Of a stretch of 64,000 nucleotides of DNA, positions 53,109 to 62,803 are shown piece by piece. The notes beneath the pieces were generated by a model. That model saw only the letters and a program-made list of their open reading frames with translations, was not told where the DNA came from and did no database searches. Position 1 is the stretch's first letter. Every line of letters begins with the position of its first letter. The position numbers and the translations under genes are program-made. Origin of the DNA: Mesobacterium_A hydrothermale (GTDB lineage: Bacteria > Pseudomonadota > Alphaproteobacteria > Rhodobacterales > Rhodobacteraceae); contig NZ_JAYLLH010000006.1 of assembly GCF_035818635.1 (NCBI RefSeq), positions 62,001 to 126,000 on the forward strand. Reading direction: 5' to 3'.

Positions 53109-53564
53109 TCAGGTGATCGCTTCCAGCCGTTCTTTCGAAAGGTCGCCGGGAACGATCGTGATCGGGATCGGCAGATTTCCCGCGCCTTTGGTCATTTGGG
53201 TGACCAGCGGGCCGGGTCCCTTCTTGTCGACGGCGGCCCCCAGCACCAGCACGCCGATTTCGGGGTCTTCACGCACATGGGCAAGGATTTCGGACACAGG
53301 CTCGCCTTCGCGGATGACAAGCTCGGGGTCGACCCCCTGCTTAGCGCGCATCCACTTGGCAAAAACCTCGAAATGGGCGTGGATGCGTTCGCGCGCCTCT
53401 TCGCGCATGACTTCGCCGACACCGATCCAGTGGTTGAATTCATCCGGCGGAATGACCGACAGGATCGCGACCCCACCGCCGGTGTGCGACGCCCGCATCG
53501 CCGCGAAGCGCATCGCGTTCAGGCATTCGCGGCTGTCATCGAGCACGACAAGGAATTTGCGCAT
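53109..53564 (-). CDS. universal stress protein (UspA family)
   Basis: A 151-residue alpha/beta protein opening with KFLVVLDDSRECLNAMRFA and carrying the LGAAVDKKGPG segment near the C-terminus, which takes the place of the Usp nucleotide-binding loop. It probably acts in stress tolerance. It stands alone. Confidence 0.9.
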   Translation of the reverse strand: MRKFLVVLDDSRECLNAMRFAAMRASHTGGGVAILSVIPPDEFNHWIGVGEVMREEARERIHAHFEVFAKWMRAKQGVDPELVIREGEPVSEILAHVREDPEIGVLVLGAAVDKKGPGPLVTQMTKGAGNLPIPITIVPGDLSKERLEAIT

Positions 53565-53645
53565 GGGGCCTCCAGGGTCTTGGCGGATTTTGAACGACCG
53601 GCGCTGTCCTGTCCAGCGTCACGGCTTGGCAGCGCTGGTGGCCGA

Positions 53646-54512
53646 TCAGGCCCCGGTGCTGGCCGCCCAGTCCCAGTACATCTCGCGCACGCGGCGGGTG
53701 ACCGGGCCGACCTGATAGGACGTGTCCTCGAACCCGACGACGGGGGTCACCTTGCTCATGTTGCCGGACAGGAAAACCTCGTCCGCGTGCTTGAAATCGT
53801 CGAAGGTCAGGATGGTTTCATGCACGGCGGTGCCATCTGCGCGCAGGTTCTGCATGTGCCGCGACCGGGTGATGCCGGCAAGAAACGTGCCGTTGGCGAT
53901 GGGGGTAAAGACCTCTCCGTCCTTGACCATGAAGACGTTGGCGGTCGCGGACTCCGCGACGTTGCCCATCGCGTCGGCCACCAGCGCATTGCCAAAGCCG
54001 CGCGCGCGCACCTCTGCCAGCATCCGGGCGTTGTTGGGGTACAGGCATCCGGCCTTGGCGTTGACCACCGCGTCTTCCATCACTGGGCGGCGGAACCGGG
54101 TGTGGCCCAGGGTGGTTGTCGTGGTTTCCGGTGCCATCGGGATTTCTTCGAGGCAGATCGCGAAACCGGTGGTTTCCTTCGACGGAACGATCGCGGTCAG
54201 ATCGCCGTCGATTCCCCAGTACATCGGACGGATATAGACGGCGGCGTCTTTCGGGTAGGCCTGCAATCCCTCCCAGACGATCTGCACCATGTCTTCGGCC
54301 GAAACGGTGGGGGTGATCATCAGCGCCTCGGCGGACCGGTTCACCCGTGCGCAGTGCGCGTCAAGATCGGGCGCCAGCCCGTTGACATAGCGCGCGCCGT
54401 CGAACACGCCGCTGCCCAGCCACGCGCCATGATCGGCGGCGTTGATGATCGGCGTATCGCCGTCGTGCCAGCTGCCGTTGAAATAGGTGCGAATGTTCTT
54501 GCCGGTCGCCAT
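53646..54512 (-). CDS. branched-chain amino acid aminotransferase
   Basis: A 288-residue fold-IV PLP enzyme with PLP lysine K153 in NAKAGCLYPNNARML and the cofactor loop VAESATANVFMVKDG. It interconverts branched-chain 2-oxo acids and amino acids. The family can also include D-amino acid transaminases, but the length and motifs match IlvE type. It ends close to the USP gene and is 60 bases from panC. Confidence 0.92.
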   Translation of the reverse strand: MATGKNIRTYFNGSWHDGDTPIINAADHGAWLGSGVFDGARYVNGLAPDLDAHCARVNRSAEALMITPTVSAEDMVQIVWEGLQAYPKDAAVYIRPMYWGIDGDLTAIVPSKETTGFAICLEEIPMAPETTTTTLGHTRFRRPVMEDAVVNAKAGCLYPNNARMLAEVRARGFGNALVADAMGNVAESATANVFMVKDGEVFTPIANGTFLAGITRSRHMQNLRADGTAVHETILTFDDFKHADEVFLSGNMSKVTPVVGFEDTSYQVGPVTRRVREMYWDWAASTGA

Positions 54513-54572
54513 GGCCTGTCTCCTTCTGAGTTGCGCGGAGACTAGGGGCAGCCCGGGCCAAGGTCCAGAGGG

Positions 54573-55463
54573 TCAGGCGCAGCGCGATTGCGCGCTGTCC
54601 TCGATCCCCTGTCCGGCGACCGGGATATTGTCGATCAGCCGGATCCCCCCGATCCATGCGGCGGCAAACAGGCGGGCATCGCGGTCGGGGCTGTGCAGCA
54701 GCGACAGGTCGTCGATGGCGCGCAGGTCAAGGTATTCGACCTCTTCGAACCCGGCCTTGTCCAGATCGTGCAACGCGGTCTCGCACAGGCCGTCCCAGGC
54801 AAGACCGGCGGCCAGCCCGTCCGCCAGCGTACCCATCGCCCTGTTCAAAGCCGAAGCCGCCACACGCGCCTGCGGATCCAGCCGCAGGTTGCGCGACGAC
54901 ATCGCCAGCCCGTCTGTTTCGCGCACGGTGGGACAGCCGATCACTTCGGTCGGGATGTTCAGATCGGCGGTCATGCGCCGCACGACCTGCAACTGCTGGA
55001 AATCCTTTTCGCCGAAATAGGCGCGGTCGGCGCTGGTCTGCAGGAACAGCTTGGCCACCACGGTGGCCACCCCGTCGAAATGCCCGGGCCGATGCGCCCC
55101 GCACAGCACGTTCGTCAGCCCGGACACGGACACGTTTGTGGTAAAGCCATCGGGGTACATCTGGTCTGGGTCCGGGCACCAGATCGCGTCGATCTGCCGT
55201 GGGGCCAGTTTCTCGGCGTCGCGCGCCTCGGTGCGCGGGTATTTCGCCAGATCCTCGGGGTTGTTGAACTGCTTGGGGTTCACGAAGATCGTCACGATCA
55301 CCCGGTCGCAGTCTGCCTTGGCAGCGCTCACAAGGCTCAGGTGCCCGTCATGCAGCGCGCCCATGGTCGGGACCACGCCAATGGTGTCACCGGCCCGGCG
55401 CCAGCGCGTGGTCAAGGCGCGCAGATCGCTCAGGCGGCGGAGGATCGGGGGTGTCAAGGCCAT
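54573..55463 (-). CDS. panC: pantoate-beta-alanine ligase
   Basis: A 296-residue ATP-dependent ligase for pantothenate synthesis. The HIGH-like motif is MGALHDGHLSLV (about 34-45), then TIFVNPKQFNNPEDLAKYPRT and YFGEKDFQQL, all PanC hallmarks; the KMSKS-like element is SSRNLRL. panB is not next to it in this window. Confidence 0.95.
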   Translation of the reverse strand: MALTPPILRRLSDLRALTTRWRRAGDTIGVVPTMGALHDGHLSLVSAAKADCDRVIVTIFVNPKQFNNPEDLAKYPRTEARDAEKLAPRQIDAIWCPDPDQMYPDGFTTNVSVSGLTNVLCGAHRPGHFDGVATVVAKLFLQTSADRAYFGEKDFQQLQVVRRMTADLNIPTEVIGCPTVRETDGLAMSSRNLRLDPQARVAASALNRAMGTLADGLAAGLAWDGLCETALHDLDKAGFEEVEYLDLRAIDDLSLLHSPDRDARLFAAAWIGGIRLIDNIPVAGQGIEDSAQSRCA

Positions 55464-55621
55464 CGGGCAACTCCGGGTCGCGGCATGTTTGGCCGGCGTT
55501 TACCCCGCGCGGACATGCTCTGCAAAGGTGCAATCTTTAGCGACTTCTTGAAAACGCCGCGGATTGGCCCGAAAGTCAGGGGGATTCCAGCGCCATCGGC
55601 GCACCAACAGGAGGACACCCC

Positions 55622-57100
55622 ATGACTTTCCGGACACTTGGCAGCGTTGCCGGGTTGGCCATGTTCGCCGCGCTTTCCGCGCAGGCGCAACAGACCGACC
55701 TGACCATCGCCCTGCAACTAGAGCCGCCGCACCTGGACCCGACCAGCGCCGCGGCAGGGGCCATTGACAGTGTCCTCTATGCCAACGTCTTCGAAGGGCT
55801 GACGCGGTTCATGTCCGACGGGTCCGTGGTGCCGGGGTTGGCCAAAAGCTGGGACATCAGCGAAGACGGTACGGTCTACACCTTCCACCTGCACGACGGG
55901 GTGGTGTTCCACGATGGCACCACGATGGATGCCGAGGACGTGAAATTCAGCCTTGACCGCGCCCGGGCCGAAGACAGCGTGAACGCGCAGAAGGCGCTGT
56001 TCGCCGGGATCACGGACGTGACGGTGGTCGATCCGCTGACCGTGCAGGTCACGCTGTCCCAGCCGGACGGCAATTTCCTGTTCAACATGGCGTGGGGCGA
56101 CGCGGTAATCGTCGCGCCGGAAACGATCGACGGGATCAAGCAGACCCCGATCGGTACCGGGGCCTTCCATTTCGTCGACTGGACCCAGGGCGATTCGATT
56201 CGGCTGGAGCGTTTCGGCGAGTATTGGGGCGCACCCCCGGCGCTGGAGACCGCGACCTTCAAGTTCATCTCGGACCCGACGGCGGCCTTTGCGGCCATGA
56301 TGGCACAGGACATCGACGCCTTTGCCGGGTTCCCGGCTCCGGAAAACCTGCCGCTGTTCGAGGCGGACCCGCGATTCCAGGTGCTTGTCGGCTCGACCGA
56401 GGGCGAGACGATCCTGGCGATGAACAACAAGCAACCGCCGCTCGACAATGTCATGGTGCGCGAAGCCGTGGCCCATGCCATCGACCGTCAGGCGATCATC
56501 GACGGGGCCATGTTCGGGTTGGGCACGCCCATCGGCACCCATTTTGCACCGCACAATCCCGACTATGTCGACCTGACCGGCCTGTCGAATTACGACCCCG
56601 CGAAATCCAAGGCCCTGCTGGCCGAGGCGGGCTATCCCGACGGGTTCACCACCACGCTGAAACTTCCGCCGCCGTCCTATGCCCGGCGGGGTGGGGAAAT
56701 CATCGCGGCGCAACTGCGCGCGGTTGGCATCCAGACCGAGATCACCAATCTGGAATGGGCGCAATGGCTTGAGGAAGTGTTCCGCGGCAAGGACTTCGGC
56801 ATGACCATCGTCAGCCATACCGAACCGTTCGATATCGGCATCTATGCCCGGCCTGACTACTACTTCCAGTATGACAACCCGGCGTTTCAGGACCTGATGA
56901 AGACCCTCACGGCAACGACCGATCCGGCGAAACGCAGCGAACTGATCAAGGAAGCAGAGACGGTCATCGCCAAGGACTACGTCAACGGCTACCTGTTCCA
57001 GCTCGCCTTCCCGACCGTGGCGGATGCCCGCCTGCGCGGACTGTGGCAGAACGCGCCGACCCAGGCCACAGACCTGACCGGCGTCAGTTGGGCGGAATAA
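55622..57100 (+). CDS. orphan ABC transporter substrate-binding protein (peptide/nickel type)
   Basis: A 492-residue family 5 solute-binding protein with a signal peptide (MTFRTLGSVAGLAMFAALSAQA) and AKSWDISEDGTVYTFHLHDGVVFHDG, a signature of DppA/OppA/NikA proteins. No permease or ATPase genes follow; a terminator and a convergent gene come next. It must therefore use membrane components encoded elsewhere. Confidence 0.92.
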   Translation: MTFRTLGSVAGLAMFAALSAQAQQTDLTIALQLEPPHLDPTSAAAGAIDSVLYANVFEGLTRFMSDGSVVPGLAKSWDISEDGTVYTFHLHDGVVFHDGTTMDAEDVKFSLDRARAEDSVNAQKALFAGITDVTVVDPLTVQVTLSQPDGNFLFNMAWGDAVIVAPETIDGIKQTPIGTGAFHFVDWTQGDSIRLERFGEYWGAPPALETATFKFISDPTAAFAAMMAQDIDAFAGFPAPENLPLFEADPRFQVLVGSTEGETILAMNNKQPPLDNVMVREAVAHAIDRQAIIDGAMFGLGTPIGTHFAPHNPDYVDLTGLSNYDPAKSKALLAEAGYPDGFTTTLKLPPPSYARRGGEIIAAQLRAVGIQTEITNLEWAQWLEEVFRGKDFGMTIVSHTEPFDIGIYARPDYYFQYDNPAFQDLMKTLTATTDPAKRSELIKEAETVIAKDYVNGYLFQLAFPTVADARLRGLWQNAPTQATDLTGVSWAE

Positions 57101-57119
57101 GGCATTGTGAAAAAAACAA

Positions 57120-57149
57120 GAAACGCCCCGGGGCCTTCCGGGGCGTTTC
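57120..57149. terminator. bidirectional intrinsic terminator
   Basis: GAAACGCCCCGG/CCGGGGCGTTTC, a 12-base-pair perfect stem with a 6-base loop, followed by T-rich sequence on the plus strand and preceded by AAAAAAACAA (T-rich on the minus). It ends both the peptide-binding protein gene and the convergent outer-membrane protein gene. Confidence 0.9.
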
Positions 57150-57170
57150 TTTGTTCCGGATCGGACCGGA

Positions 57171-57827
57171 TCAGAACCGGTAGGAAATCCCGAAGTTCAG
57201 CGCGTTGGTTTTGATGTCGGTGCTCATCTTGCCGACGCCGCCCAGGTCCACATCGTTGGTGGAATAGGTGAACTGGTATTCGGTGAACAGCGCGTAACGC
57301 TGGTTCAGGTCATAGCGGACACCGGCCAGCAAACGTACCGCAGGACCGGAATACTGGAACCCAAGGGTGCGCACCCCGCCGGTCGAGGTCGAATCCACAT
57401 GCGGCACGGCGACGCCGACACCGGCGCCGACATAGGGGGTCAGCTTGTCCCACTTGTTCTGCCAGCGGTACATGGCGTTGACGGTGGCCACGTTGTGACC
57501 ATCGGAAAATTCCAGCCGGTCAAAGCCAAGCGCGGCGCGATCGGCGCCGGGCACATAGGCCCTGGTATGGGTGTATTCGAGCGCCCAGCCAAAATTCTCG
57601 GACCGCCAGAACGCAGCGCGCAGGCCATAGTACGGCGGCATGGCAAAGGGCTTGCCTTCGAATTTCACAAGGCGGTTGAACGACAGACCGGTATCCGGGT
57701 TCACGCCGGTGACGCGGCTGTGCGGCAGGGTCTGCCATCCCATGTAGAAGGACAGCTCGGTCTCTGCCAGCGCCGGAGTCGCAGCGCTGAGGGCCAGGAA
57801 CGAAGCTGAGAGAATCAGGCGCTTCAT
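57171..57827 (-). CDS. outer-membrane beta-barrel protein
   Basis: A 218-residue protein with a signal peptide (MKRLILSASFLALSAATPALA) and alternating amphipathic strands ending in aromatic phenylalanine (SYRF), the classical outer-membrane insertion signal. The TELSFYMGWQTLPHSRV start resembles proteins annotated as lipid A oxidase in Rhodobacteraceae, but this is recollection, not a verified match. GGAGACCGAAT precedes the ATG. Confidence 0.82.
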   Translation of the reverse strand: MKRLILSASFLALSAATPALAETELSFYMGWQTLPHSRVTGVNPDTGLSFNRLVKFEGKPFAMPPYYGLRAAFWRSENFGWALEYTHTRAYVPGADRAALGFDRLEFSDGHNVATVNAMYRWQNKWDKLTPYVGAGVGVAVPHVDSTSTGGVRTLGFQYSGPAVRLLAGVRYDLNQRYALFTEYQFTYSTNDVDLGGVGKMSTDIKTNALNFGISYRF

Positions 57828-58051
57828 ATTCGGTCTCCGATATGTGTTTGGGCCATGGCTATATGACATAAACCTTACGTCGAGGGGTTATCAACCGCGA
57901 CACAAACGCGCTAAGTGAAGTGGCAGGAAATTGCACGCTGGACGACCAGCCACAGCGCGGCTAAACAGCGCGGCGGAGACGCCGTGTTTTGGACGCGCTT
58001 CGAAAGCGTTGACGCGTCAATGGCCTGGCCTTGAGAAATGGAGAGACGCCC

Positions 58052-58612
58052 GTGTCACATCAAGACGACCACGCACCCACCCGACGAGATTTTCTATACT
58101 ACGCGACCGCAGGTGTAGGTGCGGTGACGGCAGGGGCGGCAGTCTGGCCGCTGGCCAACCAGATGAACCCGTCGGCAGATGTGCGGGCCCTGTCCTCGAT
58201 CCGCGTGGATGTTTCCAGCGTTGAGGTCGGCACGCAGCTGACCGTGAAATGGCGCGGCAAGCCGGTGTTCATCCGCCGCCGCACCGAAAAAGAGATCGCC
58301 GAAGGCCGCGCGGTCACCATGGATCAGCTGATCGACACCAAGTCGGAAAACGCCAACAAGCCCGACGCGGACGCCAGCGATGAAAACCGCACGATGGACG
58401 AAGCCGGCGAATGGCTGGTGATGATCGGCGTCTGCACCCACCTGGGCTGCGTGCCGATCGGCAACAACGCCGGTGACTATGATGGCTGGTTCTGCCCCTG
58501 CCACGGATCGCATTACGACACCGCAGGCCGCATTCGCAAAGGCCCGGCGCCGCGAAACCTCGATGTGCCCATCGCGGTCTTCGAAGACGACACCACGATC
58601 AAACTCGGATAA
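58052..58612 (+). CDS. petA: ubiquinol-cytochrome c reductase iron-sulfur (Rieske) subunit
   Basis: A 186-residue Rieske protein with an RRDF-containing N-terminus, which resembles a Tat signal, and a transmembrane anchor at about 15-35. The 2Fe-2S ligands are C128-T-H130 in CTHLGC and C148-P-C150-H151 in CPCHGSH. It passes electrons from ubiquinol to cytochrome c1. GGAGAG precedes the GTG at 58052. It heads the petABC operon. Confidence 0.97.
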   Translation: MSHQDDHAPTRRDFLYYATAGVGAVTAGAAVWPLANQMNPSADVRALSSIRVDVSSVEVGTQLTVKWRGKPVFIRRRTEKEIAEGRAVTMDQLIDTKSENANKPDADASDENRTMDEAGEWLVMIGVCTHLGCVPIGNNAGDYDGWFCPCHGSHYDTAGRIRKGPAPRNLDVPIAVFEDDTTIKLG

Positions 58613-58624
58613 GGAAACGCGCTC

Positions 58625-59947
58625 ATGTCCGGAATTCCGCACGACCATTACGAGCCGAAAACAGGCGCCGAGAAGTGGCTTCACAAGCGTTTGCCCATCG
58701 TCGGTCTGGCTTATGACACCATCATGATCCCCACCCCCAAGAACCTGAACTGGTGGTGGATCTGGGGCATCGTGCTGGCCTACTGCCTGGTGCACATGAT
58801 CGTCACCGGCGTGGTGCTGGTGATGCACTATACCCCGCATGTCGATTACGCCTTCGCGTCGGTCGAACATATCATGCGTGACGTGAACGGCGGCCATATG
58901 CTGCGGTATCTGCACGCCAACGGCGCCTCGCTGTTCTTCGTCGCCGTCTACATTCACATTTTCCGTGGTCTCTACTATGGCTCCTACAAGGCGCCGCGCG
59001 AAGTGACCTGGATCATCGGCATGCTGATCTACCTCTGCATGATGGGCACGGCCTTCATGGGCTACGTTCTGCCCTGGGGTCAGATGTCGTTCTGGGGGGC
59101 CACCGTGATCACCGGCCTGTTCGGCGCAATCCCGTTCATCGGGGAATCGCTGCAGACCTGGCTGCTGGGCGGGCCCGCCGTGGACAATGCCACGCTGAAC
59201 CGCTTCTTCTCGCTTCACTACCTGCTGCCAATGATCATCGCGGCGCTGGTCGCCGTGCACATCTGGGCCTTCCACACCACCGGCAACAACAACCCCACGG
59301 GTGTTGAGGTCCGTCGCGGCTCGAAGGCCGAAGCCGAGAAAGACACCCTGCCGTTCTGGCCCTATTTCGTGATCAAGGACCTGTTCGCGCTGGCCGTGGT
59401 CATGGTGATCTTCTTCGCCATCGTCGGCTTCATGCCGAACTACCTGGGCCACCCCGACAACTATATCGAGGCAAACCCGCTGGCGACGCCCGCACACATC
59501 GTGCCGGAATGGTACTTCCTGCCGTTCTACGCCATCCTGCGCGCCTTCACCTCCGAAGTCTGGGTTGTGCAGTGGGCTTCGTTCCTGACCGGTGGCATCA
59601 TCGACGCCAAGTTCTTTGGCGTGCTGGCGATGTTCGGCTCGATCGCGGTGATGGCCCTGGTGCCGTGGCTGGACACCTCTGCCGTCCGTTCGGGCCGCTA
59701 TCGCCCGATGTTCAAGTGGTGGTTCTGGCTGCTGGTCGTGGATTTCGTCTTCCTGATGTGGCTGGGCGCCATGCCGGCGGAAGAGCCTTATGCCAGCTTC
59801 TCGTTGATCGGCGCAGCTTACTGGTTCGCCTATTTCCTGGTGATCCTGCCGATCCTCGGCGTGGTCGAAAAGCCCAAGCCGCAGCCTGACACCATCGAAG
59901 TGGATTTCGAAGCCCATTACGGCAAATCCACGCACCCGGCCGAGTAA
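58625..59947 (+). CDS. petB: cytochrome b of the bc1 complex
   Basis: A 440-residue multi-spanning protein binding two haems b; eight helices are suggested by hydrophobicity. Q-site landmarks GYVLPWGQMSFWGATVI and PEWYFLPFY are intact. The 12-base spacing from petA and 13 to petC show a single operon. Confidence 0.98.
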   Translation: MSGIPHDHYEPKTGAEKWLHKRLPIVGLAYDTIMIPTPKNLNWWWIWGIVLAYCLVHMIVTGVVLVMHYTPHVDYAFASVEHIMRDVNGGHMLRYLHANGASLFFVAVYIHIFRGLYYGSYKAPREVTWIIGMLIYLCMMGTAFMGYVLPWGQMSFWGATVITGLFGAIPFIGESLQTWLLGGPAVDNATLNRFFSLHYLLPMIIAALVAVHIWAFHTTGNNNPTGVEVRRGSKAEAEKDTLPFWPYFVIKDLFALAVVMVIFFAIVGFMPNYLGHPDNYIEANPLATPAHIVPEWYFLPFYAILRAFTSEVWVVQWASFLTGGIIDAKFFGVLAMFGSIAVMALVPWLDTSAVRSGRYRPMFKWWFWLLVVDFVFLMWLGAMPAEEPYASFSLIGAAYWFAYFLVILPILGVVEKPKPQPDTIEVDFEAHYGKSTHPAE

Positions 59948-59960
59948 GAAAGGACGACCG

Positions 59961-60746
59961 ATGTTCAAGAAACTTGCCCTCTCGGCTGCCTTGGCGCTGG
60001 CGCTTCCGGTTTCCGGTGCGCTTGCCGCAGGCGGAGAAGCCCATGTCGAGGACTTCAAGTTCTCTTTTGAAGGCCCGTTCGGGAAATACGATCAGAACCA
60101 GCTGCAACGCGGTCTGAAAATCTATACCGAGGTCTGCTCGGCCTGCCACGGCCTGAAGTTCGTGCCGATCCGCACGCTGGCCGATCCCGGTGGTCCGTCG
60201 CTGCCCGAAGATCAGGTGCGCGCCTACGCCACCAACTTCGAGGTATACGACGCAGAGCTGGAAGATTTTCGCCCGGCCAAGGAAACCGATCACTTCCCGG
60301 CCAACACCTCGGCCGGTGCGCCGGACCTCAGCCTGATGGCCAAGGCCCGCGCCGGGTTCCACGGCCCTTACGGCACCGGCCTGAACCAGCTGTTCAACGG
60401 CATGGGGGGGCCTGAATATATCGCCTCGCTGATGCTGGGTTACACCGGGGAAGAAAAGGTCGAAGCCGGCACCACCTTCTATGAAAACCACGCCTTCCCG
60501 GGGGGCTGGATCTCGATGGCGCCGCCGTTGGCTGGGGAAGACGTGGAATTCGACGACGGTCATCCCAACAGCCTGCACCACGAGGCGCAGGACGTTGCCG
60601 CTTTCCTGATGTGGGCGGCAGAGCCCAAGATGATGGCTCGCAAGCAGGCCGGATTCGTCGGCGTGCTGTTCCTGACCCTGCTGTCGGTGCTGCTCTACCT
60701 GACGAACAAGCGCATCTGGGCCAAGGTCAAGCACCAGAAAGGCTGA
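59961..60746 (+). CDS. petC: cytochrome c1
   Basis: A 261-residue haem c protein with a cleavable signal peptide (to about residue 22), haem motif C59-x-x-C62-H63 in CSACHGLKF, a periplasmic body and a single C-terminal transmembrane helix (about 231-251) that anchors it in the inner membrane. It takes electrons from the Rieske subunit and reduces soluble cytochrome c. Confidence 0.97.
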   Translation: MFKKLALSAALALALPVSGALAAGGEAHVEDFKFSFEGPFGKYDQNQLQRGLKIYTEVCSACHGLKFVPIRTLADPGGPSLPEDQVRAYATNFEVYDAELEDFRPAKETDHFPANTSAGAPDLSLMAKARAGFHGPYGTGLNQLFNGMGGPEYIASLMLGYTGEEKVEAGTTFYENHAFPGGWISMAPPLAGEDVEFDDGHPNSLHHEAQDVAAFLMWAAEPKMMARKQAGFVGVLFLTLLSVLLYLTNKRIWAKVKHQKG

Positions 60747-60769
60747 CCGCGCCTGCGTGAAAAGGATCG

Positions 60770-60800
60770 AGGCCCCGGTAAAGTTACCGGGGCCTTTTTC
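60770..60800 (+). terminator. petABC terminator
   Basis: AGGCCCCGGTA/TACCGGGGCCT stem with a small loop, then TTTTTC. It is 24 bases beyond the petC stop. Confidence 0.92.
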
Positions 60801-60829
60801 GTCCAGCGCGCAAATCGCGTTCGCCTGTC

Positions 60830-60874
60830 TTTTGCTTTCCAAATACCTCGGGGGAACTGGGGGGGCGCCGCCCT
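60830..60874 (-). repeat. intergenic palindromic repeat, copy C
   Basis: On the minus strand GGGCGGCGCCCCCCC is followed by AGTTCCCCCGAGGTATTTGG and AAAGCAAAAG. The core CCGAGGTATTTGG (60839-60851) is identical to copy B. It lies between the petABC terminator and the stop of the ArgE/DapE-family gene. Confidence 0.7.
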
Positions 60875-60902
60875 GTGTGCCCGGTACGGGCACACCATCG
60901 GA

Positions 60903-62171
60903 TCACAGCAGCAACAGCCGCTCCAGTGCCCGGCCCATCACCTTGGCGCTGTCCAGCATGTCGGTCACGCCGATCCACTCATCGGGCTTGTGCGCCAGTT
61001 CCAGAACCCCCGGCCCATAGGCGATGCAGTTCTTCAGCTTGCCGATCCGGTCGATGTGCTTCTGGTCATAGCTGCCGGGCGATGCGACATAGGCCGGGTC
61101 CTGCCCCATCACCTCGCGCATCGCCGCCGCCACCGTTTTCACCACCGGTGCATCGCGGTCCGTCATCGACGGGATCACCCGGTTCAGTTCCCGGATCTCG
61201 TAGTCGAACCGGGGGCGCGTTGCCTTCAGGTCTTCCAGCAGCGCCACCACCTCGGCGGCGACCCCTTCCACCGTTTCCTCGATCAGGAAACGGCGGTCGA
61301 TGGTGATCCGGCAGCTGTCGGGCACACAATGCGCGGGCAAGCCGGTATAGTCCGGGTCCTGCTCGGGTTGGCCGCCATGAATGGCGTTGATGTTCATCGT
61401 CGATTGCCGCGCACCTTCAGGCACCACCGGCATCTCCGTGTGCCGCGTCGCCATGGCGGGATAAAGCCTGTCCTCGAAGGCCTGCAACACCGCCCCCATG
61501 TGCCGCACCGCGCAATCGCCGAGGAACGGCATCGAGCCATGGGCGATTTCGCCCTTGGTTTCGATCTCGGCCCACCAGCCGCCGCGATGGCCCAGGCAAA
61601 TCCGATCCTTGTTCAGCGGTTCGGGGATGATGACATGCTGCACCCGCGCCGGATCAAAAAACCCTTGTTCGGCCAGGTAGGCAACGCCGCCATAGCCGCC
61701 TGACTCTTCGTCCGCCGTGCCACTGATCTCGATCGCGCCGGCAAAATCGGGATGCTCCTCGATAAACGCCTCTGCCGCGATGATGCTGGCGGCCAGCCCG
61801 CCTTTCATGTCGCAGGCGCCACGCCCGAAAATCTTGTCGTCGACCAGGTCTCCGCCGAACGGATCCCGGGTCCAGCCGTGGCCAACCTCGACCACGTCGG
61901 TATGGCTGTTGAAATGCACGCAATCGCCCGCCCGCGTACCTTCGCGCAGGGCCACGATGTTCCAGCGCGGATAGCGGTCGCTGTCCCCCGGCGCGCCATG
62001 CGCCCGCACCAGCCGGCAGTCGAACCCCCGCGCCGCCAGCCGGACCTTCAGGTAATCGCAGATTGCCGCATAGTTTTCCCCCGGCGGGTTCAGCGTCGGT
62101 ATCCGGATCAGGTCCTGTGTCAGGGCGATCAGGTCGTCACGTTTGCCGTCGATCCGGTCCAGCAGGGTCAT
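60903..62171 (-). CDS. ArgE/DapE family deacylase
   Basis: A 422-residue M20 metallopeptidase. The metal ligands lie in FNSHTDVV (H at about 91), GRGACDMKGG (D at about 121), TADEESGGYG (E at about 156) and a late histidine in VLELAHKPDEW. The enzyme removes an acyl group from an amino acid or diamino acid; acetylornithine deacetylase and succinyl-diaminopimelate desuccinylase are the nearest named types, but the actual substrate is not certain. It starts at the ATG at 62171 and diverges from the sigma factor with 95 bases between starts. Confidence 0.9.
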   Translation of the reverse strand: MTLLDRIDGKRDDLIALTQDLIRIPTLNPPGENYAAICDYLKVRLAARGFDCRLVRAHGAPGDSDRYPRWNIVALREGTRAGDCVHFNSHTDVVEVGHGWTRDPFGGDLVDDKIFGRGACDMKGGLAASIIAAEAFIEEHPDFAGAIEISGTADEESGGYGGVAYLAEQGFFDPARVQHVIIPEPLNKDRICLGHRGGWWAEIETKGEIAHGSMPFLGDCAVRHMGAVLQAFEDRLYPAMATRHTEMPVVPEGARQSTMNINAIHGGQPEQDPDYTGLPAHCVPDSCRITIDRRFLIEETVEGVAAEVVALLEDLKATRPRFDYEIRELNRVIPSMTDRDAPVVKTVAAAMREVMGQDPAYVASPGSYDQKHIDRIGKLKNCIAYGPGVLELAHKPDEWIGVTDMLDSAKVMGRALERLLLL

Positions 62172-62266
62172 CTTGGTCTCCTTCCAGTCCGGTCCAGTCT
62201 GGGCTGGCGAAAAAAATTTGTCCATCCGGCCAAGGATTGACCTTTGACCCACGTCTATCCTTTGTG

Positions 62267-62803
62267 ATGCGCATGGAAACCACGGACGAAGATTTGGCCC
62301 TTTCAGCGGCCACGGGCGACCGCGCGGCCTTTGCCGCGCTGGCGACCCGTGTCTATGACCGGGTGTTGCGGTTGGCCTGGCGTCTGACCGGCAACCGGGC
62401 CGAGGCAGAGGATCTGACACAGGACGTGCTGATGGCCCTGCCGGCCAAGCTGCGCAGTTTCCGCGCAGAGGCGCGTCTGACCACATGGCTCTACCGCGTG
62501 GTGATGAACGCCGCCCATGACCGCCGCCGCCGTGCCGCTGCCCATGGCCGCGCCGCCGATGGCTGGGGCGATTGGGAAATCGCCCGCCAGGCCGAGATCA
62601 GCGAAACCGCCGAGGCGCGCGATTGGCTGACCACCGCGATGGCACAGCTTGCACTCGATCTGCGCGACACGCTGGCGATGGTGCTGGACGGTGAAACCCA
62701 TGCGCAGGTGGCCGAGGTGCTGGGTATCAGCGAAGGCACGGTCAGCTGGCGCATGTCAGAAGTCAGGAAACACCTGCGCAGCATGAAGGAGGCAGAGGCA
62801 TGA
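62267..62803 (+). CDS. RNA polymerase sigma factor (ECF-like)
   Basis: A 178-residue group-4-type sigma factor. Region 2 is RLAWRLTGNRAEAEDLTQDVLM (about 38-59), containing the EDLTQDV core, and region 4 is the late helix-turn-helix GETHAQVAEVLGISEGTVSWRM (about 143-164). The ATG at 62267 has no strong ribosome site. Its stop overlaps the VWA-protein start by 4 bases (ATGA). Coupled anti-sigma or effector genes are typical of ECF factors. Confidence 0.92.
   Translation: MRMETTDEDLALSAATGDRAAFAALATRVYDRVLRLAWRLTGNRAEAEDLTQDVLMALPAKLRSFRAEARLTTWLYRVVMNAAHDRRRRAAAHGRAADGWGDWEIARQAEISETAEARDWLTTAMAQLALDLRDTLAMVLDGETHAQVAEVLGISEGTVSWRMSEVRKHLRSMKEAEA

Noticed and set aside
58094..60058. 654-codon open frame opposite petAB
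   Set aside because: Shadow frame over the Rieske and cytochrome b genes, which are unmistakable on the plus strand.
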